37,219 bases of DNA, taken from NCBI GenBank assembly GCA_016931035.1, contig JAFGFN010000064.1, forward strand, positions 1 to 37,219, read 5' to 3'. The notes beneath the pieces are model-generated. The model saw only the letters and a list, made by a program, of their open reading frames with translations, searched no databases and had not been told where the DNA came from. The first letter of the stretch is position 1. Every line of letters starts with the position of its first letter. The stretch is from Candidatus Sumerlaeota bacterium (GTDB lineage: Bacteria > Sumerlaeota > Sumerlaeia > UBA8349). The translations under genes were made by a program, and so were the position numbers. Positions 8,187 through 15,457 of the stretch are shown in pieces.

Positions 8187-9632
8187 TCATCCGCCAAGCA
8201 GGGCCAGAGCCGCCTGCGGACTCAGGTTAGCCTGAGACAGCACGGCCACGCCCGCCTGTTGGATGATCTGCGCCCGGGTCAGGTTTGCCGTCTCGATCGC
8301 GAAGTCGGCGTCGCGGATACGCGATTCGGAAGCCGCCATGTTTTCGGCCGAGATCTCCAGGTTCGAGATGGTGTTCTGAAGACGATTCGAGATCGCCCCC
8401 AGATTGGCCTGCGATTCGCCGAGTTGGGCCAGAGCCGCGTCGATTCGAAGCAGGGCGTCGGCGGCGTTGGCCGCCGTGTTGACCTGGATCGTGTTGATCG
8501 CCGTGCTCAGGTCTATGCTCTCCGTACCCGCCGTGGCCACGCCGACGATGTTGGCCGCCGTGGCGGTCCAACTGAACGCCTCGCTCGAGGTCAGCTTGAT
8601 GCTGCCCGTGTAAACGGCCGTGCCCGCCGTGATGCCCGAACGAGTGGTGAAGTTCGTCGAGGCCGTCACTTGCACGTTGCGTCCGTCCGCCGCGGTGAAC
8701 GTGAGCGCGCCGGCGGTGAGCGAGGCGACGACGCCTGTCGCGTTCGATTGCGCGTTGATCATATCGCGCAACAGCCCGTCGGAATCGCCGGCCAGAACCG
8801 TAATGCCGCCGTCGACGGCGAAATCGTAGATCGTCACGCCGTTGATGGTCAGGGCGCCCGAGGTGACCGCGCCGCCGGTCACGGCGGCATAGGTCTGGCT
8901 CGTCGCGAGCACGGTGGCCGTGACGCCGGTCTCGGCGAACCCCGCATTGATGGCGGCGGCCTTGGCGATGGCGCCTCCCGATTTGTTGACCGTCGAGACG
9001 TCGTCGCTGCCGATGTAGTTGGCCGAGTTCGCGATGTTCACTCCGTTGATCGTCACGTTGCCCGAGCCGTTGATGGCTACGGTCGTGTCGATCGCGGTCG
9101 TTCCCGTCGTGGTGGCGACGGAGCCGAGCGCCGATGCGCGGAAGTCGTCCAGCGAAATGCTGAGCGTCTGGCCGGAATTGGCGCCGACCTGGAGCAGTTT
9201 GTTCGTGAACGAACCCGTCATCAGGCTCAGACCGTTGAACTCGGTCGTGTTGGCGATCCGGGTGATTTCGGCGACCTGCTGGTCGATCTCTTCCTGAATC
9301 GTCGCGCGGTTCGTTGCGGTGTTCAGGTCGCTGGCGGCCTGGACCACGAGCTCGCGGACCCGCTGAAGGATCTCGACTTGCATTCCGGCCGCGCCGTCGG
9401 CGGTCCCGATCAGACTCAGGCCGTCGCCGGCGTTGCGGATCGCCTGGTTCATGCCGCGAACCTGGGTAGCCAAGTCGTTGGCGATGGCCAGGCCCGCCGC
9501 GTCGTCGGACGACCGGTTGATCCGGAGTCCCGACGCGAGACGTTCCATGGCCTTATTGAGACTGCGACTGGTTTGATTGAGGCTTCGCTGAGCGTTGATG
9601 CTAGCGATGTTGGTGTTGACAATCAGAGACAT
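8187..9632 (-). CDS. fliC: Flagellin
   Basis: Major filament subunit, 481 residues. The N-terminal D0/D1 region (1 to about 170) opens MSLIVNTNIASINAQRSLNQ and contains LASGLRINRSSDDAAGLAIA and LQRVRELVVQAA; the latter closely matches the stretch recognised by TLR5 in beta/gamma-proteobacterial flagellins. The middle (about 180-385) is Thr/Ser/Ala/Gly-rich and surface exposed, so it could be glycosylated. The C-terminal D1/D0 region (about 390-481) includes ENMAASESRIRDADFA and ends SPQAALALLGG. It is the only flagellin gene in the window. GGAGGA lies 8 nt before the ATG. Transcription is predicted from the sigma-28 promoter at 9846-9872. Confidence 0.97.
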   Translation of the reverse strand: MSLIVNTNIASINAQRSLNQTSRSLNKAMERLASGLRINRSSDDAAGLAIANDLATQVRGMNQAIRNAGDGLSLIGTADGAAGMQVEILQRVRELVVQAASDLNTATNRATIQEEIDQQVAEITRIANTTEFNGLSLMTGSFTNKLLQVGANSGQTLSISLDDFRASALGSVATTTGTTAIDTTVAINGSGNVTINGVNIANSANYIGSDDVSTVNKSGGAIAKAAAINAGFAETGVTATVLATSQTYAAVTGGAVTSGALTINGVTIYDFAVDGGITVLAGDSDGLLRDMINAQSNATGVVASLTAGALTFTAADGRNVQVTASTNFTTRSGITAGTAVYTGSIKLTSSEAFSWTATAANIVGVATAGTESIDLSTAINTIQVNTAANAADALLRIDAALAQLGESQANLGAISNRLQNTISNLEISAENMAASESRIRDADFAIETANLTRAQIIQQAGVAVLSQANLSPQAALALLGG

Positions 9633-9665
9633 GGTTTCAATCCTCCGTGATTGAATGAGTTCTAA

Positions 9666-9684
9666 GGAAACCTTCCTGGTTTCC
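9666..9684 (-). promoter_or_regulatory. Hairpin with GGA loop in flagellin leader (possible CsrA site)
   Basis: In the mRNA sense (minus strand) this reads GGAAACC-AGGAA-GGTTTCC: a perfect 7-bp stem presenting GGA in a 5-nt loop. It lies about 34 nt before the fliC start and about 20 nt before the GGAGGA Shine-Dalgarno. GGA in a hairpin loop plus a second GGA at the Shine-Dalgarno is the layout CsrA uses on the Bacillus hag leader. No csrA or fliW is in the window, so the regulator is inferred. Confidence 0.5.
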
Positions 9685-9743
9685 GGATCGGGGCGTTCCC
9701 CTAAAACCCCCGATGTTCGTCTGTGTTTTTCCTTCTCCTGGGG

Positions 9744-9757
9744 CCCGTTTTCACGGG
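9744..9757 (-). promoter_or_regulatory. GNRA-capped small hairpin in flagellin leader
   Basis: On the minus strand CCCGT-GAAA-ACGGG forms a 5-bp stem closed by a GAAA tetraloop, inside the predicted 205-nt fliC 5' leader. It adds to the impression of a structured leader. No known riboswitch class is recognised. Confidence 0.4.
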
Positions 9758-9845
9758 GGAACCGCCCCGGTGCGTCGCCCCCTTTCTCTGGTCGTTTTGG
9801 GTTTGTTCGGGAGGCCCTCCAATCCGTACCTCCCCGTCTCGGTTC

Positions 9846-9872
9846 TTATCGGCAGCTCCGCAAAAAACTTTA
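9846..9872 (-). promoter_or_regulatory. Sigma-28 (FliA) promoter of flagellin
   Basis: On the minus strand TAAA (9872-9869, continuing GTTT) is followed by exactly 15 nt and then GCCGATAA (9853-9846). This is an exact match to the enterobacterial FliA consensus TAAA-N15-GCCGATAA. Predicted transcription start is near 9838, giving a leader of about 205 nt before fliC. It implies that the genome encodes a FliA-type sigma factor. Confidence 0.92.
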
Positions 9873-9884
9873 GGTTGCGGCCCT

Positions 9885-10054
9885 TTCCTAAGCGAGACGC
9901 GGACGCCCGAGAAGGCCGTTGGGAAGGTCCTTCTCGAAAGTCGGCGCGCGTCGTGGCACGAGGGTGCACAGAAGACGGTCACACGGGTCGTCGCGACGTG
10001 TGACTTGAAGTGGGGAATGGAGGCTGCAGCCCAGAGAATCCGGGCGACGGAGCG
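9885..10054. other. Gap between epimerase gene and fliC promoter
   Basis: Together with the leader and promoter this makes a 422-bp gene-free interval (9633-10054). Besides the elements listed separately it holds the stem-loop at 9978-10004. Overlapping open frames here have biased composition and no family resemblance, so I call no gene. Confidence 0.6.
9978..10004. repeat. Stem-loop downstream of the epimerase gene
   Basis: GTCACACG (9978-9985) pairs perfectly with CGTGTGAC (9997-10004). The 11-nt loop can itself pair partly (TCG/CGA). It sits about 50 bp after the epimerase stop on the minus strand. No T-run follows on either strand, so it may be a Rho-assisted 3' end or a protein-binding site. 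Confidence 0.55.
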
Positions 10055-11158
10055 CTAGAAGAACAGCTTCGCCAGGCGGAGAATGCCCTGTTTCCAGGGA
10101 GCGCGGTGCGAGATGCCCGAGGTGTTCTCGAATTGTCCCAGATGGTCCAGATACCACTGGTAGTTGCGAATCAGGGCTTGCTTGTTGGAGTACTTGGGCT
10201 GGAATCCCAAGACGCGTTGGGCCTTCTCGATCGAGACGAACGAGTCTTTCGAGGCCGTTTCGTACACCCACTTGTAGAGAGGCGAGAGATTGAAGAACTC
10301 GAGAATCCGAAGCGTCCAGATCATCGGTCCCGCCGGGAAGCCCCGGATCTTCTTGCCGAAACCGGCGTAGTCGAGCACCGCCTGGTAGTCCTCGCCCATG
10401 GTGGTGAACTCGGCCGCGCCGACGTTGAAGATGTCGTTCACCGTGCCGCGGTCGCCCGTCACGCAAAGATAGATGGCGTCGCACAGATCTTCGACGTCGA
10501 GAAGCTGATAGCGGTTCTTGCCGCTGCCGATCATCGGAAAGCCCCGGCCGTCCTTCGCCCAGTCGTAGAACAGCGCGAACACCCCGAGGCGCTCGGGGCC
10601 GATGAACGACTTGGGACGAATGATGGGAACGCACATGCCCTTTCTCTGAAACTCCAGACAGACTTCTTCGGCCAAGACCTTGGCCTCGCCGTAGGGTCCG
10701 ACGCCGATCTGTTTGTCGTCCTCCACGAGCGGATGGTGATCCGGAATGCCGTACACCGCCGTCGAGGAGACGTGGATCGCCCGCTCGACTTTGTGTTCGA
10801 GCGCCGATTGCATGACGTTGCGCGTTCCGTCCACGTCGGTCGTCATGATGTCTTCGCGCGAATAGAGAGGCAGCGCGGCCGCGCAGTGCACGACCGTCTG
10901 CGCCCCCTCCATGGCGCGATCGACCGCCTTCTTGTCGCGGATATCGCCTCGAACGATTCGGATCTTGTCTTTGCAGTCGGGATAGTCGAACTCGGCCATG
11001 TCGAGCGACGCGACCGAGTGGCCGCGTTCGAGGAGATAGCGCACCAGGTTGATTCCGAGGAAACCGGCCCCGCCGGTGACCATGAAATGCTTGGGAGGAA
11101 CGCCCGCGGCGCCTTGCGTCGCGGACGAGACCGAGGTATCGGACGTCGGATGACTCAT
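10055..11158 (-). CDS. NAD-dependent epimerase/dehydratase (extended SDR)
   Basis: A 367-residue sugar-nucleotide or sterol-type extended SDR. The Rossmann motif TGGAGFLG is at 28-35. An acidic residue at the end of beta-2 (SLDMAEF) and GDIRD follow, and catalytic S131/S132 sit upstream of Y156-GEA-K160 (YxxxK). The C-terminal half (IRPKSFIGPERLG, GSGKNRYQLLDVEDLCDA) is typical of NDP-sugar epimerases and 3-beta-HSD-like enzymes; the exact substrate cannot be assigned. AGGAG lies 8 nt before the ATG. It is divergent from the GT39-like gene and shares a 172-bp promoter region with two palindromes. Its position between flagellin and glycosyltransferases suggests surface-glycan work (inference). 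Confidence 0.9.
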   Translation of the reverse strand: MSHPTSDTSVSSATQGAAGVPPKHFMVTGGAGFLGINLVRYLLERGHSVASLDMAEFDYPDCKDKIRIVRGDIRDKKAVDRAMEGAQTVVHCAAALPLYSREDIMTTDVDGTRNVMQSALEHKVERAIHVSSTAVYGIPDHHPLVEDDKQIGVGPYGEAKVLAEEVCLEFQRKGMCVPIIRPKSFIGPERLGVFALFYDWAKDGRGFPMIGSGKNRYQLLDVEDLCDAIYLCVTGDRGTVNDIFNVGAAEFTTMGEDYQAVLDYAGFGKKIRGFPAGPMIWTLRILEFFNLSPLYKWVYETASKDSFVSIEKAQRVLGFQPKYSNKQALIRNYQWYLDHLGQFENTSGISHRAPWKQGILRLAKLFF

Positions 11159-11177
11159 TCTTGCGTCTCCTGAAAGA

Positions 11178-11193
11178 ACGTTTCGCGAAACGT
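11178..11193. promoter_or_regulatory. 16-bp perfect palindrome (putative operator 1)
   Basis: ACGTTTCGCGAAACGT, just upstream of the epimerase start in the divergent intergenic region. The core GTTTCGCGAAAC recurs with one inserted base at 11240-11254. Dyad symmetry in a shared promoter region suggests binding of a dimeric repressor or activator. Confidence 0.55.
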
Positions 11194-11239
11194 GAACCTA
11201 CCTACAACGTGAGCCTATCCTACGCAGGCAGCGAGCGCA

Positions 11240-11254
11240 GTTTCGGCGAAACGT
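11240..11254. promoter_or_regulatory. Second GTTTCG-CGAAAC palindrome (putative operator 2)
   Basis: GTTTCGGCGAAACGT has the same arms as the palindrome at 11178-11193, with GG instead of G at the centre. The centres are about 61 bp apart, close to six helical turns. Two copies in one divergent promoter region strengthen the operator reading over chance. Confidence 0.5.
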
Positions 11255-11330
11255 AGCAGGACGCGAAGGATTGTTCAACACCGAACTTCCAAAACGCTTT
11301 ACTTCGCAAGAGAAGACGAGATAGCATCTC

Positions 11331-13796
11331 ATGGCGTCCGTCGGCTTTGCGAGCCGCGCGGACGCACGTGCGAATCGACGAGCACTCGTCATGGATAACG
11401 GTCCGAGTCGGTCTGGGCTTATGGCGCCGATCCCCTTCCGCTCCCTCCTGAAGGATTCGCGAACGCCGTTCTGGTGCGTTTTCGCGCTGGCCGCCGCTCT
11501 GCGCCTGCCTTTCCTGTTCGGCGACGTTTTCACTCCCGACGAACTGCGCCAAATCTCTTCCACCGATCCGAGCCTGCCGGCGCGAGTGGTCTGGAACGGT
11601 GCGGTGGCGGGGCAAAGCCAACCGCCGCTCGACTACTTCATTCTCTGGCTCGTGCGCAAGGCGACGGGCGACGCTCAAGTGTTCCAGCATCTCCACTACG
11701 TCCTGGCGGGGATTCTGTCGGTTCCTCTCCTGTATTGTCTTCTACTCGATATCGCGAATCGGCGCGTCGCTCTTCTCGCGATCTTTCTGCTAGCCGTCAA
11801 CCCCTATCATCTCGACTATTCGCACATCGTGCGTCCCTACGGCCTTGCTTTTCTTCTTGTCCTGGTCGTTGTCTGGAGTTTCTTCCGATTGCAGCGTCTC
11901 AACCGGTGGGACGTCTGGCTCCTCTACGCCCTCGCCGTTCCGGCGAGCCTCTTGACAACCACCTTTCTTGCCGTTTTTATCGCTCTGCACATGGGGTTCA
12001 TTCTTTGTGTACTCGCCGTTTGCGCGTGGTCGAAACGCAAAGAGAGGCCCTCGCGGTTTCACACGGGGCGAACCGTGGCGGCGCTCCTCGTTACGGTCTC
12101 CACCGCCATCGTCTGCCTGCCGACGATCCTTCGAGTCAAAGCATCGGCCGACTTCTATTCGCCCGATGTTTCGCCGCCTTTTCTCGAACAGGCGATCGCC
12201 GTGGCGCGACTCGCCCCTTCGAGCCTTCTCGGCGTTCTCCGTGAGGCGAATATCCCGTTTCTTCCCGTCCTGCTGGGTCTTTCCGTTCTTCTGGCCGTCC
12301 TGGTCCCGCGTTGCCGCAAAATGTTTCCTTGCGTCTATTTCGGTCCGCTGGGCGCCTTCGTATTCGTCTTGTTCTACTCGGCCCTGAGCGGACAGTACGA
12401 CGACCATGTTCTGAACGATTCCGTGCGCCCCGCCGTTGCGCTGAAACTCCGCTATCTCATTTTCGCGTTGCCGTTCATGATCGCCGGCGCGGCTTGGGTG
12501 GTCGATGCGGCTGCGCAGACTCTTGCTCTTCTCGCTCGCGGACGCGTCTCTCGACGGGTCGTCGCGGCCACGATCCCCGCGCTCTTCGTCGCCATGTCTG
12601 TTCGGCAATCCGCGAAGCCGGCGAAAAGTGAATTCGCTTCTCGCTTTCTCGGCGAGAATTCCGGAAAGGAGCTGGCCCGTCTGCTCGCCGACAATTTCCA
12701 CGATGGCGATCTGTTCTCTTGCGGATCGCGCGACGTAGAGCAGCAGATTCTCTACTACTTGCGAATGCGCCCGAGCGATCGGGGCAAGAGCATGGGACAC
12801 GTATTGGCGCGCCGAACGTTGTCAGGCGCCAACGGGTTCGGCCCCTATCGAGTCGCTTACTTCGCGCCCGCCGCGGCGAGCGAATACCTGACGTCCGCCT
12901 TTCGCCATTCTCGGGGTCTCTGGTTCATCGACCGCGAGGACGATCGCCGGTTTCGTGTGAGAGGGGAGGAGAAGATCCGGTCGTGGACACGAGGCAAGGT
13001 CCCCGACCGAACGTTGACTCACGGCAGCGTGCGTCTGGAGTACTTTCGCAACAAGGACTACGTTCCAGAAACCGGTCGCCATGCTCGAACGTTGTATCTC
13101 GCGCCGGGCGCGGGTTCGTCCTCCCGGCAATCCCGGACGTTCCGGACGTTCCTCGCGGGCGACTGTCTCTTCGAGATCGATCCTTCCTATGGGGGCGGCG
13201 ACATGGGATTCGATCTGTCGGTCGACGGCGAGCTCATCGAGTTCGAGGACGATGGCTCGTGTCGGCTGTATCTGACGAAGGGTCCGCATTCCGCGAGCCT
13301 GGAGCTTCGGAAGCCCGGTCCGGCCCAGGACTCTCGTTTTCTCGCCGTGCGCGTGCGTCTCGCCCCCGACGCCTTCGTGCGCGAACGCAACTTGCATTCC
13401 CTCTTTTCGTTTTCGGGCAAGTACGAATGCCTGGGATGCTTGCGCGACATCTCGGGTCGAGACCCCGACACCGGAGAGTGGGTCTACTGCATCGCCTACC
13501 GCTCCCTCGCGGCGATGAGCCGGGAGTACGATCCCGTGTATTCGTTGAAGCGGCGGGGCTCGAAGCGTATAACGCACTACGGCGGCTATCTCAGCGCCGC
13601 CTATCCGACCTCGCTCTGGATACCCGGCGAAATCGTGATCGACGAGTTTCGCCTTCCTCCCGTCGCCCGTCCGGAAGCAGAGTATCGAGGGGTTCTATCG
13701 ATCGGGAGCATGTGTCGGTCGGTCCTGCGCGACGATCCCGAGGCCCGTCTCGATGTGAGCGAGAACCGCTACACGGCGAACATCGATCTTCCCTGA
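11331..13796 (+). CDS. Large two-part membrane glycosyltransferase (GT39/PMT-like) with soluble C-terminal region
   Basis: 821 residues. The N-terminal half (about 45-420) is polytopic, with around ten hydrophobic segments and the GT-C hallmarks: an acidic pair D70-E71 in the first periplasmic loop (FTPDEL) and SQPPLDYF (96-103). Such enzymes move sugars from polyprenyl phosphate to periplasmic acceptors. The C-terminal 400 residues are soluble. The stretch DLSVDGELIEFEDDGSCRLY and then LTKGPHSASLEL looks like a PA14-type or carbohydrate-binding beta-sandwich, and LWIPGEIVIDEFRLP recalls domains attached to other GT-C enzymes; both are inferences. Alternative ATG starts at 11391 and 11421 cannot be excluded, since none has a clear ribosome-binding site. 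It is followed after 33 bp by another GT39 gene. Confidence 0.75.
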   Translation: MASVGFASRADARANRRALVMDNGPSRSGLMAPIPFRSLLKDSRTPFWCVFALAAALRLPFLFGDVFTPDELRQISSTDPSLPARVVWNGAVAGQSQPPLDYFILWLVRKATGDAQVFQHLHYVLAGILSVPLLYCLLLDIANRRVALLAIFLLAVNPYHLDYSHIVRPYGLAFLLVLVVVWSFFRLQRLNRWDVWLLYALAVPASLLTTTFLAVFIALHMGFILCVLAVCAWSKRKERPSRFHTGRTVAALLVTVSTAIVCLPTILRVKASADFYSPDVSPPFLEQAIAVARLAPSSLLGVLREANIPFLPVLLGLSVLLAVLVPRCRKMFPCVYFGPLGAFVFVLFYSALSGQYDDHVLNDSVRPAVALKLRYLIFALPFMIAGAAWVVDAAAQTLALLARGRVSRRVVAATIPALFVAMSVRQSAKPAKSEFASRFLGENSGKELARLLADNFHDGDLFSCGSRDVEQQILYYLRMRPSDRGKSMGHVLARRTLSGANGFGPYRVAYFAPAAASEYLTSAFRHSRGLWFIDREDDRRFRVRGEEKIRSWTRGKVPDRTLTHGSVRLEYFRNKDYVPETGRHARTLYLAPGAGSSSRQSRTFRTFLAGDCLFEIDPSYGGGDMGFDLSVDGELIEFEDDGSCRLYLTKGPHSASLELRKPGPAQDSRFLAVRVRLAPDAFVRERNLHSLFSFSGKYECLGCLRDISGRDPDTGEWVYCIAYRSLAAMSREYDPVYSLKRRGSKRITHYGGYLSAAYPTSLWIPGEIVIDEFRLPPVARPEAEYRGVLSIGSMCRSVLRDDPEARLDVSENRYTANIDLP

Positions 13797-13829
13797 CCGG
13801 GTGTATCGCGGGTTCGGACGCGAAGCAGA

Positions 13830-15452
13830 ATGTCGAGAGAAATGACCAGTTCATTCCACCGCTCAGGCAACGGTTTCCTTGTCCGGCTCGTTCTTCTCGT
13901 CCTCGGGCTGACGCTTCTGCGTCTTCTTGCCGCGGGTGCGTTTCCTCTCCTCGCGGGCGAAGCCTACTATTGGCTCTGGGGGAGGCATCTCGCGCTCGGA
14001 TACTACGACCATCCCCCGATGGTCGCATGGATGAGCGCTCTGTTCTTGGGATGGGTGGACACATCGGAGCTCGCCGCCCGGTCGGGTCCCATCGTACTCG
14101 GGGCCCTGACGCCCTTGGCGATCTACGGTCTCGCGCGAGCGATGTATCCCGCCAGTCCTCGACTCGCATGGCGCGCGGCGGCGCTGTGCGCGATCACGCC
14201 GATGTTCTCTCTCAACGCGATCCTCGTTATGCCCGACAACAGCCTGGTCCTTTTCACGGCTTTGTCCTGGTGGTTCTTCTGGCGCGCCGCGAATGGGCGC
14301 GGAACCGGCGCCTGGATACTGGCCGGGCTTGCCGCCGGTCTGGCGCTTCTGAGCAAGTTCCACGCCTGGGTCCTCCTGCCGCCGCTCTGGTTGTTCCTCG
14401 CGATTTCGCCCTCGAAACGCCGGCTCTTGCGCACGCCCGGACCCTGGCTCGCCGCCGCCCTGGCGTTGGCGCTGGTCTCGCTCAACCTGTGGTGGAACGC
14501 CAACCACGACTGGGCGAACTATGCCTTCCAGTGGCGCCGGAGCTCGATTCCGCGCGCCCACTTGCGCCTCGGACAGGTCCTCGAGTTTCTGGGCGGCGCG
14601 GTCCCGATGGTCTCGCCCCTTGTGTTCCCGATCATGGTCTGGGGCGTGTGGAAGGGCTTCAAGCGCTGGCGGCGCTCGGGCGACGACCGCGTTCTGTATC
14701 TCTTGTGCGCGGGTCTGCCCTTGCCGCTTTTTCTCGGACTGCTTTCGCCCGGGGTGGAAATCAGTCCTCATTGGCCCGCGACGGGATACGTCCCACTCCT
14801 GGTTCTCGCCGTCGCGCTCTACGAGAATGGGGAACTCTTCGGACGACGCTACTGGCGTTGGGCGGTGGGCGTATGCGTGGCGCTCACGCTCCTCATGCAT
14901 CTCGCCCCCCTTGTCGCGTTTCAGATCCGGACCGAACGCGAGGACCCGCTCTCGCGTCCCAAGCGATGGTCGCTCGCCCGGCTTCACGAGAAACTGCTGG
15001 GCTGGCGTGAGATCGGCGCTTTGGGACGTCGCGTGCGCGACGAGATGAACGAGCGCTCTCCCGCCGTCATCATGGCGGGCAACTGGCACCTGGCGTCGAT
15101 GCTGGCCTTCTACTCGGGCGAGACGCAAGAGGTCTTCGCCCTCGACGAACGGTCGGCCGGCAATTTCGAACTCTGGCGCCAAGAACAGGGCGGACTCGAG
15201 GGTTTCGACGCCGTCGTCGTCATCGAGAAAAGCAAACCCAACAAGCAGCATCCTTCCTACATCACCAAGTACGACAAATACCACCGCTACCTCGATCCCC
15301 TGTTCGAGCGGGTCGAGGAGGTCCCCTCCCTCATCGTGTATCCGAGCGGAAAGACCGAAGAATACCTGGGCTATGGCGTTTCGCCGCCACGCTTGCGCGA
15401 GTTCCTGGTTTTCCGGTGCTACGGCTTCAACGGCGAACTCAAACGCGATTGA
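13830..15452 (+). CDS. GT39/ArnT-like polyprenyl-phosphate glycosyltransferase
   Basis: A 540-residue polytopic inner-membrane enzyme of the dolichyl-P-mannose protein mannosyltransferase/ArnT superfamily. After the first TM helix comes LAGEAYYWLWGRHLALGYYDHPPM (42-64, split here as GEAYYWLW and GYYDHPPM), the diagnostic periplasmic loop. In most relatives the loop starts with an acidic pair (DEAYYW); here the first acid is Gly43, with Glu44 kept. About eleven TM segments are followed by a periplasmic C-terminal domain of about 150 residues. It probably transfers a sugar from a polyprenyl carrier to a lipid or protein. An ATG at 13842 is an equally plausible start. It ends 5 bp before the convergent kinase gene. 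Confidence 0.88.
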   Translation: MSREMTSSFHRSGNGFLVRLVLLVLGLTLLRLLAAGAFPLLAGEAYYWLWGRHLALGYYDHPPMVAWMSALFLGWVDTSELAARSGPIVLGALTPLAIYGLARAMYPASPRLAWRAAALCAITPMFSLNAILVMPDNSLVLFTALSWWFFWRAANGRGTGAWILAGLAAGLALLSKFHAWVLLPPLWLFLAISPSKRRLLRTPGPWLAAALALALVSLNLWWNANHDWANYAFQWRRSSIPRAHLRLGQVLEFLGGAVPMVSPLVFPIMVWGVWKGFKRWRRSGDDRVLYLLCAGLPLPLFLGLLSPGVEISPHWPATGYVPLLVLAVALYENGELFGRRYWRWAVGVCVALTLLMHLAPLVAFQIRTEREDPLSRPKRWSLARLHEKLLGWREIGALGRRVRDEMNERSPAVIMAGNWHLASMLAFYSGETQEVFALDERSAGNFELWRQEQGGLEGFDAVVVIEKSKPNKQHPSYITKYDKYHRYLDPLFERVEEVPSLIVYPSGKTEEYLGYGVSPPRLREFLVFRCYGFNGELKRD

Positions 15453-15457
15453 GATCG

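Noticed and set aside
12719..15010. Long open frame (763 codons) overlapping both glycosyltransferase genes
   Set aside because: Arg/Ser/Pro-rich shadow frame with no domain. It crosses two confident genes in a different frame.
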